Source of the DNA: an uncultured Psychroserpens sp.
GTDB taxonomy: Bacteria; Bacteroidota; Bacteroidia; Flavobacteriales; Flavobacteriaceae
Direction: 5' to 3'
Length of the DNA: 64,000 nucleotides
Assembly (NCBI RefSeq): GCF_947492715.1
Contig: NZ_CANLNS010000001.1
Span: 682,001 to 746,000, forward strand
The notes beneath the pieces are model-generated. The model saw only the letters and a list, made by a program, of their open reading frames with translations. It was not told where the DNA came from and did no database searches. A program made the translations under genes and the position numbers. This document shows positions 27,651 through 37,229 of the stretch, one piece after another. How positions within the stretch are numbered: position 1 is the first letter of the stretch; each line of letters starts with the position of its first letter.

Positions 27651-28604
27651 TTATTTAGTTCTATTGTAAATTGGCAGATAAATTAAAGATAAACCACCTA
27701 GTACAATAATCATAAATGTTTGCGAAGACCACATAATCCAACCAAAAGCAATACTTGGTTCTTTAGCAATATTAAAAATTGAAAATGCCGCGTATACGGC
27801 TACTGGATAAGATCCAATTCCACCATTGGTTGCGGCAATACTAAAACTTGCAGAAATAAAACCAATTAAAATTGCAGCTAATGGTAAATGGGAAGTTGCA
27901 GGAATAGCCAAAGTGGTTATATAAAACATAAGGACATACATGGTCCAAATGAATAGTGTGTGAAAAATAAACGCCCACTTGTGTTTCATTTTAAAAATAC
28001 TCAATATACCCTCAAGTAAACCACTTAAAAATGTGCGTACTTTAATTGCAAATTTGGACTGACTTTTTTTAATGAATAAAAATAATAAGACCCAAAAAAT
28101 GATAAGACCTATGATTCCAATTATAATTTTAGAAGGATCAAAGCGTTCAACAAAAAACTGATAGATAAAATCAAACTCCAAAAACAATGTTACTGCAATT
28201 ATCACTAGCATTACAACCATATCGGCTATACGCTCTGCAACAATAGTTCCAAATCCCTTTTCAAAAGGAACACCTTCATAATTTGTTAAGATAGTGGCTC
28301 GAGTAATTTCTCCAGCGCGAGGGATGGTATAATTAACTAGGTAAGTTGCAAATACAGCCATTATACTATTGGGTAATCTCAACGTATACCCCATTGGTTC
28401 TATCATAAACTTCCAACGATATGCACGAGACAAATGGCTTAAAAAGCCAAAGAATAGACCTAATCCTATATAACCATAATCGGCATTCTTGAAATAGGTT
28501 ACGAGTTCTTCAATTGAAATTTTAGACAGAGAATACCAAACCAAAGCCACTCCTAATAATAAAGGCAGTGTTATTTTCAGGATTTTACTCGTCTTTTTAT
28601 CCAA
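27651..28604 (-). CDS. Flippase-like (lysylphosphatidylglycerol synthase TM region) membrane protein
   Basis: A 317-residue polytopic inner-membrane protein with about eight hydrophobic helices and almost no soluble part. LSKISIEELVTYFKNADYGY near the start, YRWKFMIEPMG near 65, IPRAGEITRATIL near 95 and NGGIGSYPVAVYA near 260 match the AglD/MprF-like flippase domain (UPF0104). Such proteins are thought to move lipids or lipid-linked molecules, but the catalytic MprF domain is absent. It follows panD by 4 bases, a common arrangement in Flavobacteria that says little about function. Confidence 0.85.
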   Translation of the reverse strand: MDKKTSKILKITLPLLLGVALVWYSLSKISIEELVTYFKNADYGYIGLGLFFGFLSHLSRAYRWKFMIEPMGYTLRLPNSIMAVFATYLVNYTIPRAGEITRATILTNYEGVPFEKGFGTIVAERIADMVVMLVIIAVTLFLEFDFIYQFFVERFDPSKIIIGIIGLIIFWVLLFLFIKKSQSKFAIKVRTFLSGLLEGILSIFKMKHKWAFIFHTLFIWTMYVLMFYITTLAIPATSHLPLAAILIGFISASFSIAATNGGIGSYPVAVYAAFSIFNIAKEPSIAFGWIMWSSQTFMIIVLGGLSLIYLPIYNRTK

Positions 28605-28608
28605 AAGT

Positions 28609-28959
28609 CTATTTTAAAAGATTAGTTGCCTCATCAGGAAACACCAATGAAGGCCTAAATACTTTCGCGTCTTCAATGTCCATAAACGCATAAGTGATTA
28701 AAATAAGTGTATCGCCAACAGAAACTTTACGTGCTGCTGCTCCATTTAAAGTAATTTCACCACTACCGCGTGGTCCAGGAATACAATATGTTTCTAAGCG
28801 TTCTCCATTATCATTATTAACAATTTGAACTTTCTCACCTTGAATAATATTCGCAGCCTCCATTAAATCTTCATCAATAGTGATACTACCAATGTAATTA
28901 AGTTCTGCTCCCGTTACTTTTACTCTGTGAATCTTAGATTTTACGACTTGAATTTGCAT
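28609..28959 (-). CDS. panD: Aspartate 1-decarboxylase
   Basis: A 116-residue pyruvoyl-dependent enzyme that makes beta-alanine from aspartate for pantothenate and CoA. The self-cleavage site is visible as Gly-Ser in [14 protein letters not shown]; the serine becomes the pyruvoyl group. [20 protein letters not shown] contains the conserved substrate and folding residues. Length is normal. It lies 13 bases after panC, which uses its product, so the pair makes the two final steps toward pantothenate together. Confidence 0.96.
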   Translation of the reverse strand: MQIQVVKSKIHRVKVTGAELNYIGSITIDEDLMEAANIIQGEKVQIVNNDNGERLETYCIPGPRGSGEITLNGAAARKVSVGDTLILITYAFMDIEDAKVFRPSLVFPDEATNLLK

Positions 28960-28972
28960 GTGGCAAAGATAA

Positions 28973-29824
28973 TTAATTTAGAGCGATATTATCTATTAGT
29001 CTAATATCATCTGCATAAACTGCAATAAATGCTCTGTATGAAGATTTGTTTGATTTTCGTTTTACCGTTTTTAAGGTTTCAGCATCTGCTATGATAAAAT
29101 ATTCTAGTTCTAATAATTCATGCTTCGCAAATTGTTTGCTCACCCATTCTGTCACCTTATTAGCACTTTTTGTCTCAAACTTTTCTTTTGCAGACTTTAA
29201 AGTTTTATAGATAAATGGTGAGGCATTTCTATACTCTGGCTTTAATCTCATATTTCGAGAACTCATGGCTAGGCCATCTTCAGCACGATGAATCTTACAA
29301 CCGTTAACTTTTACCGGAATGTCATATTTTTCAACCAATTTTTTAATAATCATAAGTTGTTGAAAATCTTTTTCTCCAAAATATGAGTTATCTGGTCTAA
29401 CAATTTCAAAAAGACGTTTTACAATCGTTCCTACACCATCAAAATGCCCATCCCTAAATTTGCCTTCCATTTCATGCTCTAAACCATCATATGAAAACGA
29501 AGTTGAAACTACATTATCTCCATAAATATCTTCTACAGTTGGGGCATAAACAATGATTTCATCTTCGGAAATCTTAGACAATAAGCCCACATCGCTATCT
29601 AAAGTTCTTGGGTATTTTACTAGATCTTCTTGCTTATCAAATTGAGTTGGATTCACAAAAATACTAACTGCAACAAAGTCATTTTGTTTCAAGCCTTCAA
29701 TAATTAGAGAGGCATGTCCATCATGTAATGCACCCATAGTTGGCACAAAACCGAGTGTTTTATTATTAGACTTAATAGTATCTACATATGCTATTAGGTC
29801 TGTTTTATTTTTAAAAATTGTCAT
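28973..29824 (-). CDS. panC: Pantoate--beta-alanine ligase
   Basis: A 283-residue enzyme that joins pantoate and beta-alanine with ATP to give pantothenate. The nucleotide-binding signature is [16 protein letters not shown] (HxGH), with [23 protein letters not shown] and AMSSRNMRL following as expected. It is divergent from the short glycogen-synthase-like gene, with the two promoters in a 109-base spacer. panD and the flippase-like gene follow in the same unit. Confidence 0.96.
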   Translation of the reverse strand: MTIFKNKTDLIAYVDTIKSNNKTLGFVPTMGALHDGHASLIIEGLKQNDFVAVSIFVNPTQFDKQEDLVKYPRTLDSDVGLLSKISEDEIIVYAPTVEDIYGDNVVSTSFSYDGLEHEMEGKFRDGHFDGVGTIVKRLFEIVRPDNSYFGEKDFQQLMIIKKLVEKYDIPVKVNGCKIHRAEDGLAMSSRNMRLKPEYRNASPFIYKTLKSAKEKFETKSANKVTEWVSKQFAKHELLELEYFIIADAETLKTVKRKSNKSSYRAFIAVYADDIRLIDNIALN

Positions 29825-29849
29825 ACAATAACAAAAGTTTAACAGCCTG

Positions 29850-29857
29850 CAAACTTA
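29850..29857 (-). promoter_or_regulatory. Candidate -7 element TAAGTTTG for panC
   Basis: The complement is an exact TAnnTTTG match 25 bases before the panC start, within the divergent spacer. Confidence 0.5.
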
Positions 29858-29888
29858 ATATTTTACTGGCAATTTGCATAAATTTTTG

Positions 29889-29896
29889 TAATTTTG
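29889..29896 (+). promoter_or_regulatory. Candidate -7 element TAATTTTG for the glycogen-synthase-like unit
   Basis: An exact TAnnTTTG match 37 bases before the chosen ATG. TTTG at 29873-29876 is closer than expected for a -33 element. Confidence 0.5.
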
Positions 29897-29933
29897 CATG
29901 TTTTTTATTTTTAATTCCAAAAACGCAAGATTT

Positions 29934-30743
29934 ATGAAAGATAAGAGAATATTGTATGTGTCATCTGAGGTTGTACCATATTTACCAGAAACTGAGATTT
30001 CTTCAATGTCGTTTGAAGCTCCAAAAATGGTAAACAAACAAGGAGGACAGATAAGAATATTTATGCCTCGTTATGGAAATATTAACGAAAGGAGACATCA
30101 GCTTCATGAAGTGATTAGATTATCTGGAATTAATTTAGTAATCAACGATTTAGATATGCCATTAATTATAAAGGTGGCATCGATCCCAAAGGAAAGAATT
30201 CAGGTTTACTTCATTGACAACGAAGAATATTTCAAAAGAAAAGCAACGTTAACAGACGAAGATGGAAAGTTATTCGATGATAATGATGAACGTGCCATAT
30301 TTTTTGCCAAAGGGGTTATTGAGACCGTAAAGAAACTAAACTGGTCTCCAGACATTATTCATGTTAATGGCTGGCTCGCATCATTGCTTCCATTGTACCT
30401 TAAAGAATTCTATAAAAACGAACCTTTATTTACGGAAAGTAAAATTGTGACCTCTGTATACAATCAAAGTTTTGATGGAACGTTAGATAAGAACATGATT
30501 AATAAAGTGAAATTTGATAATGTGGATGAAAGCAAGATAGAATCTTTGGTTAACCCGACATATAACAATCTTATGAAGATTGCTATAGACCATTCAGATG
30601 CATTAATTAAAGGGTCGAGCGATTTACCACAAGAGCTTGATGATTATCTTGGGGCTACAGACAAACCTGTTTTAGACTACTATCCATTAGAAGATTTCGC
30701 AGACCAATACACAGAATTTTACAATACTAAAGTTTTAGATTAG
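29934..30743 (+). CDS. Short glycogen/starch-synthase-like protein (GT5 N-terminal domain only)
   Basis: Starts at MKDKRILYVSSEVVPYLPET; an earlier in-frame ATG at 29898 lies on top of the -7 box and is unlikely. The 269 residues cover only the N-terminal Rossmann half of a GT5 glycogen synthase (LYVSSEVVPY, GGQIRIFMPRYGNINERRHQ, WSPDIIHVNGWLASLLPLYL). The ADP-glucose-binding C-terminal half is missing. The KxGG motif of active synthases is not seen; KQGGQ occurs in a different setting. Such short forms are conserved next to panC in Flavobacteria, so it is probably not a broken gene. Catalysis is doubtful. It is 12 bases before the DUF4270 gene. Confidence 0.8.
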   Translation: MKDKRILYVSSEVVPYLPETEISSMSFEAPKMVNKQGGQIRIFMPRYGNINERRHQLHEVIRLSGINLVINDLDMPLIIKVASIPKERIQVYFIDNEEYFKRKATLTDEDGKLFDDNDERAIFFAKGVIETVKKLNWSPDIIHVNGWLASLLPLYLKEFYKNEPLFTESKIVTSVYNQSFDGTLDKNMINKVKFDNVDESKIESLVNPTYNNLMKIAIDHSDALIKGSSDLPQELDDYLGATDKPVLDYYPLEDFADQYTEFYNTKVLD

Positions 30744-30755
30744 TAAACATAATTT

Positions 30756-32411
30756 ATGAAAAATAGAAAAATTGCTCTAAGAAATTTAGCAGTACTAAGC
30801 TTTTTAGTTAGCTGCTTTATAGCTTGTGATAAAGACTTTGCTGATATCGATTCTGATATTATCAATGACGATAATGCAACACATTTTAATACGACATCTA
30901 GAGATTTTGACGTTATTGCGTACACAAAATCCTTAGATCCCGTTCAAACAAATGGTTTACCCGTTAATTTATTAGGGGTTTATAAAGACGAAATTAATAA
31001 TGGCTTAACAACCTCTAGTTTTGTAACAGAAGTTGAATCTACACTTATTAATCCAACATTTGGAAACAATGTTGTTATTGATTCGGTAGTATTAAACATT
31101 CCTTATTTTAGTACACCTACCGAACTAGAAGAAGATGGAGGAACGTTGTACGAATTAGATTCGGTATTTGGTGGCTCTGGAATAAAATTATCACTTTTTG
31201 AAAGCAACTATTTTTTAAGAGATTTCAACCCTTCAGGAGACATTAATGATCCACAATTATACTACGCCAACATGAGTACGGGATTAGATTTTATTGATCA
31301 AAGTCAATTAGAAGCTGTTCCAATAGACTTATTAGTGGATGACGACGGTGAAACAGATTTAGATTTCAATAATTTTGTTCCTAGCCCACTACAAATAAAA
31401 CTAACAGATGAAGCTGGTGAATTAACAGGTAGACTTGTGCCGGCTTTAAGAGCTAGACTTGACACAACATATTGGCGTGAAAAAATTATTGACAAGGAAG
31501 GAGAGCCAGAGTTGAGTAATGCCAATAACTTTAATGACTATTTTAGAGGTATTTATTTCAAAGCAGAGGCTATTGGCAATAATGGAAACCTTTCTCTATT
31601 AAACATTACAGCACCAGCTGCTAACATTACCATTTTTTATAAAAGAGATAGCGATGTTGAAGATGCCGACCCTGTGAGTGCCACTTATGTATTAAACTTT
31701 AGAAATAATCGCGTGAATTTTATTTCTAACAGTTTTACAATTCCAAATGGAAATGAAACTACAGGTGATGAGAACCTTATTTTAAAAGGAGGTCAAGGCT
31801 CTGTGGCCGAAATCAAACTATTTAATGGTGATGACCTTGATGATGATGACACCAATGATAATGTTTTCGAAACTTTCAAAAATGAATTTGTAGTCACAGA
31901 TGCAGATGGTAAATTTGTAAGTAGTAAAAAACTTGTTAATGAAGCTAATCTTGTGTTTTTCGTTGACCAATCTCAAGTGGATGGTGATGAACCCGATCGT
32001 CTATATATGTACGACGCAGAAAACAGAACACCATTAACAGATTATTTCCTAGATAATGCTAACACAGCTTTTCCTTCATTTTCGAGAATCAACCACCTAG
32101 GGAGATTACAACGTGTTGATGAAGATCCAACCCAAGACGGTATTAAGTACAAAATCAAAATAACAGAACACATAAATAATTTACTGTTAAGGGATTCTAC
32201 CAATGTAAGACTTGGTTTATCTGTATCTGGAAACATAAATTTAGAAAACAATACGTTTTTATTTGATGTTTTAGATGGAACCGAGGCTGTTGAAGGTGTT
32301 CCTGTTAGTTCTATCATCTCACCTCGAGGTACAGTTCTTTTTGGTAATAATACTTCTAATGAGGAAAAAAAGTTATATTTAGAAATATTTTTTACTGAAC
32401 CAAACAACTAA
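30756..32411 (+). CDS. DUF4270 lipoprotein
   Basis: A 551-residue lipoprotein with a signal ending FLVSCFIACDKDF (lipid cysteine at residue 24). The body matches the DUF4270 pattern of Bacteroidota: an early segment TTSRDFDVIAYTKSLDPVQT, VDSVVLNIPY-like strands with alternating hydrophobics, acidic loops (DDLDDDDTNDN) and an extended C-terminal jelly-roll-like region. These proteins are presumed to lie on the outer membrane and their function is unknown. The gene lies between the short synthase and glmS with 12- and 6-base gaps, an order that recurs in Flavobacteria. Confidence 0.88.
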   Translation: MKNRKIALRNLAVLSFLVSCFIACDKDFADIDSDIINDDNATHFNTTSRDFDVIAYTKSLDPVQTNGLPVNLLGVYKDEINNGLTTSSFVTEVESTLINPTFGNNVVIDSVVLNIPYFSTPTELEEDGGTLYELDSVFGGSGIKLSLFESNYFLRDFNPSGDINDPQLYYANMSTGLDFIDQSQLEAVPIDLLVDDDGETDLDFNNFVPSPLQIKLTDEAGELTGRLVPALRARLDTTYWREKIIDKEGEPELSNANNFNDYFRGIYFKAEAIGNNGNLSLLNITAPAANITIFYKRDSDVEDADPVSATYVLNFRNNRVNFISNSFTIPNGNETTGDENLILKGGQGSVAEIKLFNGDDLDDDDTNDNVFETFKNEFVVTDADGKFVSSKKLVNEANLVFFVDQSQVDGDEPDRLYMYDAENRTPLTDYFLDNANTAFPSFSRINHLGRLQRVDEDPTQDGIKYKIKITEHINNLLLRDSTNVRLGLSVSGNINLENNTFLFDVLDGTEAVEGVPVSSIISPRGTVLFGNNTSNEEKKLYLEIFFTEPNN

Positions 32412-32417
32412 ATCAAT

Positions 32418-34265
32418 ATGTGCGGAATTGTTGGTTACATAGGGCATCGTGAAGCTTATCCTATTATTCTAAAAGGTTTAAAACGATTAGAATATAGAGG
32501 TTATGATAGTGCTGGTATTGCTCTTTACGACGGAACAGACATTAAATTATCTAAAACTAAAGGCAAAGTTGCCGATTTAGAGACGAGGCTTGAAAATGAA
32601 ATTTCAACACATGGTTCTCTTGGTATTGGTCATACACGCTGGGCAACACATGGTGTCCCAAATGATGTCAATTCTCATCCTCATTATTCAAATTCTGGAG
32701 ATTTAGTAATTATCCATAATGGAATTATTGAAAACTATGAATCTCTAAAAAAAGAATTAATTAAAAGAGGTTACATCTTCAAATCAGACACTGACACCGA
32801 AGTCTTAGTTAATCTCATTGAAGATGTCAAAAAAAACGAAAACATCAAACTTGGTAAAGCAGTTCAAATCGCATTAAATCAAGTGGTAGGTGCTTATGCC
32901 ATTGCCGTTTTCGACAAAAACAAACCTAATGAAATTGTTGTAGCACGCTTAGGAAGTCCACTTGCCATCGGTATTGGTGAAGATGAATTTTTTATAGCTA
33001 GTGATGCCTCTCCTTTTATAGAATATACTAAAAATGCTATTTATCTTGAAGACGAAGAAATGGCTATAGTAAGACGGAATAAAGGTGTTAAAATTAGAAA
33101 AATTAAAGATGATTCTTTGGTAGACCCTTACGTTCAAGCACTTCAATTAAATCTTGAACAAATAGAAAAAGGAGGGTATGATCATTTCATGCTAAAAGAA
33201 ATATACGAGCAGCCAAGTGCTATTTTAGACACCTTTAGAGGGCGACTTTTAACCAATGAGGCCATTATAAAAATGGCTGGTGTTGAAGACAACATGAAAA
33301 AGTTCCTCAATGCTCATCGCATTATTGTTGTGGCTTGTGGTACATCTTGGCATGCTGGATTAGTATCAGAATATATTTTTGAAGATTTAGCTAGAATCCC
33401 GGTGGAAGTTGAATATGCATCTGAATTTAGATACAGAAACCCTGTAATAACTGAGAATGATGTTGTTATTGCAATATCTCAATCTGGTGAAACAGCAGAC
33501 ACATTAGCGGCTATTAAATTAGCGAAATCTAAAGGCGCATTTGTATTTGGCGTTTGTAACGTTGTTGGTTCTTCTATTGCAAGAGAAACTCACGCTGGAG
33601 CCTATACACATGCTGGTCCCGAAATTGGAGTTGCTTCTACCAAAGCATTTACCACGCAAATTACAGTATTAACACTTATTGCACTTCGTTTGGCTCGTGC
33701 TAAGGGAACAATATCTAGTACAGATTATAGACATCACTTAATAGAATTGGAACTTATTCCTGAAAAAGTAAGAACAGCTCTAGAATCTGACGCTTACGTA
33801 AAAACAATTGCATCTATTTATAAAGATGTCCATAACTTTTTATACTTAGGAAGAGGCTATAACTTTCCTGTAGCCCTTGAAGGCGCCTTAAAACTAAAGG
33901 AAATTTCATACATTCATGCCGAAGGTTACCCTGCTGCTGAAATGAAACATGGTCCAATTGCGCTTATTGATGAAAATATGCCAATTGTTGTTATTGCTAC
34001 TAAAAAAGGCCATTATGAAAAAGTTGTAAGTAATATCCAAGAAATAAAATCGCGTAAAGGGAAAATTATTGGTATTGTTACAGAAGGTGACAAACAAGTA
34101 AAAGGTTTAGCAGATCATGTTATCGAAGTCCCTGAAACTATTGAATCTCTAACACCTTTATTAACAACAATTCCTTTACAATTACTGTCATATCATATTG
34201 CCTTAATGCTTGGAAAAAATGTAGACCAACCTCGAAATTTAGCTAAGGCCGTTACAGTAGAATAA
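32418..34265 (+). CDS. glmS: Glutamine--fructose-6-phosphate aminotransferase
   Basis: A 615-residue enzyme that makes glucosamine 6-phosphate from fructose 6-phosphate and glutamine, the entry to peptidoglycan and LPS amino sugars. The N-terminal amidotransferase keeps its nucleophile Cys2 (MCGIVGYIGHREAYPI), with GIGHTRWATHGVPNDVNSHP and the ammonia-channel elements. Two SIS isomerase domains follow (ACGTSWHAGLVSEYIFEDLA; ISQSGETADTLAAI), and the C-terminus DQPRNLAKAVTVE is diagnostic. No glmS ribozyme is expected in this phylum and no leader is available, since the DUF4270 stop is 6 bases upstream. Confidence 0.98.
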   Translation: MCGIVGYIGHREAYPIILKGLKRLEYRGYDSAGIALYDGTDIKLSKTKGKVADLETRLENEISTHGSLGIGHTRWATHGVPNDVNSHPHYSNSGDLVIIHNGIIENYESLKKELIKRGYIFKSDTDTEVLVNLIEDVKKNENIKLGKAVQIALNQVVGAYAIAVFDKNKPNEIVVARLGSPLAIGIGEDEFFIASDASPFIEYTKNAIYLEDEEMAIVRRNKGVKIRKIKDDSLVDPYVQALQLNLEQIEKGGYDHFMLKEIYEQPSAILDTFRGRLLTNEAIIKMAGVEDNMKKFLNAHRIIVVACGTSWHAGLVSEYIFEDLARIPVEVEYASEFRYRNPVITENDVVIAISQSGETADTLAAIKLAKSKGAFVFGVCNVVGSSIARETHAGAYTHAGPEIGVASTKAFTTQITVLTLIALRLARAKGTISSTDYRHHLIELELIPEKVRTALESDAYVKTIASIYKDVHNFLYLGRGYNFPVALEGALKLKEISYIHAEGYPAAEMKHGPIALIDENMPIVVIATKKGHYEKVVSNIQEIKSRKGKIIGIVTEGDKQVKGLADHVIEVPETIESLTPLLTTIPLQLLSYHIALMLGKNVDQPRNLAKAVTVE

Positions 34266-34292
34266 GATTATCATTAGACTCATTAATAAATG

Positions 34293-34335
34293 AAGCTGAA
34301 AATGTAAAATTCACATTTTCAGCTTTTTATTTTTA
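34293..34335 (+). terminator. Intrinsic terminator after glmS
   Basis: AAGCTGAAAATGT pairs perfectly with ACATTTTCAGCTT around a short A/T loop, then a T-rich tail. It closes the three-gene unit. Confidence 0.85.
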
Positions 34336-34375
34336 CGGAATATTCAAATAATACCCCTTTTTTTAGTTAAAAACT

Positions 34376-34391
34376 ATTATGCATGCATAAT
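34376..34391. promoter_or_regulatory. Perfect 16-bp palindrome upstream of TonB receptor
   Basis: ATTATGCATGCATAAT is its own reverse complement, 74 bases before the receptor start codon and outside the glmS terminator. It could be an operator for the receptor and GDSL unit. A near-match to the -7 box (TATATTGC at 34430-34437) lies downstream of it. Confidence 0.45.
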
Positions 34392-34464
34392 TTTTGTGAT
34401 TTTTTTCATTTCAGTATCATATAATTATTTATATTGCTTTACTAAATTTAACTAATTCCCTAAA

Positions 34465-37218
34465 ATGAAGACAATTTTTAAGATTATGATGCTGTTTTGT
34501 TGTGCATTTGCTTTTGCGCAAACAACAGTTAAAGGTAAAGTCGTTGACAATAATGGTATTCCCTTAGCAGGAGCCAATATTCTTGTTGTAGGAACAACGA
34601 CTGGTGCAATTACAGATTTTGATGGTAACTATACCTTAGTAGTAAATCAAGACCCTCCTTTTTCTATTCAAATAAGTAGTGTTGGTTTTGATACCGTTAC
34701 CAAAGAAGTGACAACTAATCCTCAAACCATAGATGTTACTATGATTGAAGGAACATCACTTGATGAAGTTGTTATTTCTGCATCTAGAACTCCAGAACGT
34801 ATTTTTGAATCTCCCGTAACGGTTGAACGTTTTGGTTTAAAAGAAATTAAAAACACAGCATCAGCCGATTTTTATGGTGGATTAGAAGACCTTAAAGGTG
34901 TTGATGTTAACACTAACAGTTTAACTTTTAAATCTATAAACACAAGAGGTTTTGCCACATTTGCTAATACACGTTTTATGCAATTAGTTGATGGAATGGA
35001 CAACTCTACGCCTGCATTAAATTTCCCTATTGGAAACTTAGTAGGTATGACAGAAACCGATGTGTTGAGTGTAGAACTTCTACCAGGTGCGTCTTCTGCA
35101 CTATATGGAGCAAATGCATTTAATGGTATTTTATTCATGAGAAGTAAAAATCCTTTTGACCATCAAGGTATTAGCGGATACATTAAAACTGGTATCACCT
35201 CTCAAGAGGCCGCTGGAGATAATAACTATACAGATTTAGGCTTCCGTGCAGCATATAAGTTTAGCGATAAGTTTGCAGCGAAAGTTAATTTTGGTTACTT
35301 AAAAGGAACCGATTGGGCAGCAACTAGTGAGGTTGATAATGACCTTGTTGGAGGCACAAGAGCAACGAATATAAACTATAATGGTATTAATGTATATGGA
35401 GATGAAGTTTCTGCTAACATTAGAGGATTAGCCGGAGGCGTTGGTATAGTTCCAGATGTTGAAGTAAGTAGAACTGGTTATAACGAGCGTGACTTAACTA
35501 ACTATAATGCCGAAAGTGTAAAAGCAGATTGGGGATTATACTATCGTCCAATTGAAGGCAATAGCCTAGAATTATCTTATGTTGGTAAAGTAGGAACAGG
35601 ATCTACAATTTACCAAGGAACAAATAGGTATAATATTAATGGGTTCTTCCAAGAGCAACACAAACTAGAAGTTAGAAACGACAATTTCTTCTTAAGAGGT
35701 TATGTAGTTGCTGATAAAGCAGGAGACTCATATGATATGGTATTTACTGGTATTAACATTAACAGAGCATGGAAAAGTGATGAACAATGGTTCGGGGAAT
35801 ACATTGGCACTTATGTAGCACAAACATTAGGAGGTGCTACCGACGCTCAGGCACATGCTGCGGCAAGAGCTCAAGCAGAATCTGGTCGTTTCGAACCTGG
35901 ATCTCCAGAATTTCAAGCAGCATTTGATAGAAGTATTAACGACCCAGATTTAACGACGGGATCAAAGTTTCAAGATGCTTCTAAATACTATCACGCCGAT
36001 GGTAACTACAATTTTAGTCACCTAACAGATTTTGCTAATATTCAAGTTGGTGGTTCTTACAGACGTTATAGTCTAAATTCAGGAGGAACAATATATACAG
36101 ATACCGATGGTCCTATTAACTATTCAGAATTTGGTATTTACACACAAATACAAAAAGAATTTGAGCTGAATGAAACTATGGATTTAAAACTAACAGGATC
36201 TGTTCGTTACGATAAATCTGAATTCTTTGATGGTTTCTTCTCACCAAGATTATCTGCTGGACTTACAGTGAATCAAAATCATAATATTAGAGCTTCTGTA
36301 CAAACAGGATTTAGAAACCCAACAACTCAAGATTTATTTATTGGTTTAGATGCTGGTAGAGCCATTTTAGTTGGTGCTGCTCCTGACAACTTAGAAAGAT
36401 ATACAAGAGACTATGGCATTAGTGCCGCAGGTCAAGCATTAGGAATACCTGCTACAGTAAATCAAACTGGAGCTGCAGCTTATAATAATTCTTATACATT
36501 GAGCTCTGTATTAGCTTTACAAGAAACAGGAGATCCAACAGCACTAGAAGTAGGTAATCCTAGTTTAGTAGAACCAGAACAGGTAATTTCATTTGAAGCT
36601 GGATATAGAGGAAAGTTCAATAAATTAATTGTAGACTTTAGTGCTTATTATAACAAATACAAAGACTTCATTTCTCAAGAAGTTGTTATTTCTCCACTTT
36701 ACGGAACTGTAGGAGACGGATCGTTATCTGTTGCTGCAATTGCAAATGGAGACTCTCAAGCGTACAGTACGTATACAAATTCTGATGCCGATGTAAATTC
36801 ATACGGAGCTTCTCTTGGTTTATCGACCAAAGTTTTTGGTAATTTTGATTTAGGCGGAAGTTATACATTCACTAAACAAGATTTTGATCAAGAAGCTAAT
36901 CCAGATTTCATGACAAACTTTAATACACCAGAGCATAAATTTAAAGCATCATTTGGAAATACCGAATTGTTTAAAAACTTTGGATTTAATATTGCTTACA
37001 GGTTTAGTGATGACTATTTCTGGGAAGCTACCTTTGGAGAAGGTGTTGTTCCTGAATTCCATGTCTTAGATGCGCAAATAAACTATAGAGTTCCTAGTTT
37101 AAAATCATCTTTTAAAGCTGGTGCTACGAACTTAACTGGTAAGGAGTACTTTACTGCCTTCGGTACTGGATTTATTGGATCTATGTACTATGTATCTTGG
37201 ACAATTAATAACTTATAA
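34465..37218 (+). CDS. TonB-dependent receptor
   Basis: A 917-residue outer-membrane receptor with signal peptide MKTIFKIMMLFCCAFAFAQ. A carboxypeptidase-like domain (TVKGKVVDNNGIPLAGANI, about 21-105) precedes the plug (LDEVVISASRTPERIFESPV; ELLPGASSALYGANAFNGI, about 112-230) and a 22-strand barrel ending in a TonB-receptor-like C-terminal strand (MYYVSWTINNL). It lies 11 bases upstream of a GDSL lipoprotein gene, so the two are co-transcribed, an arrangement that suggests a shared substrate, perhaps a lipid or ester. No SusD partner follows, so a SusC role is unlikely. Substrate unknown. Confidence 0.95.
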   Translation: MKTIFKIMMLFCCAFAFAQTTVKGKVVDNNGIPLAGANILVVGTTTGAITDFDGNYTLVVNQDPPFSIQISSVGFDTVTKEVTTNPQTIDVTMIEGTSLDEVVISASRTPERIFESPVTVERFGLKEIKNTASADFYGGLEDLKGVDVNTNSLTFKSINTRGFATFANTRFMQLVDGMDNSTPALNFPIGNLVGMTETDVLSVELLPGASSALYGANAFNGILFMRSKNPFDHQGISGYIKTGITSQEAAGDNNYTDLGFRAAYKFSDKFAAKVNFGYLKGTDWAATSEVDNDLVGGTRATNINYNGINVYGDEVSANIRGLAGGVGIVPDVEVSRTGYNERDLTNYNAESVKADWGLYYRPIEGNSLELSYVGKVGTGSTIYQGTNRYNINGFFQEQHKLEVRNDNFFLRGYVVADKAGDSYDMVFTGININRAWKSDEQWFGEYIGTYVAQTLGGATDAQAHAAARAQAESGRFEPGSPEFQAAFDRSINDPDLTTGSKFQDASKYYHADGNYNFSHLTDFANIQVGGSYRRYSLNSGGTIYTDTDGPINYSEFGIYTQIQKEFELNETMDLKLTGSVRYDKSEFFDGFFSPRLSAGLTVNQNHNIRASVQTGFRNPTTQDLFIGLDAGRAILVGAAPDNLERYTRDYGISAAGQALGIPATVNQTGAAAYNNSYTLSSVLALQETGDPTALEVGNPSLVEPEQVISFEAGYRGKFNKLIVDFSAYYNKYKDFISQEVVISPLYGTVGDGSLSVAAIANGDSQAYSTYTNSDADVNSYGASLGLSTKVFGNFDLGGSYTFTKQDFDQEANPDFMTNFNTPEHKFKASFGNTELFKNFGFNIAYRFSDDYFWEATFGEGVVPEFHVLDAQINYRVPSLKSSFKAGATNLTGKEYFTAFGTGFIGSMYYVSWTINNL

Positions 37219-37229
37219 AAATTACAATA

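Noticed and set aside
36686-36868. Small minus-strand open frame inside the TonB receptor
   Set aside because: It lies fully antisense to conserved barrel strands and carries no signal or motif.
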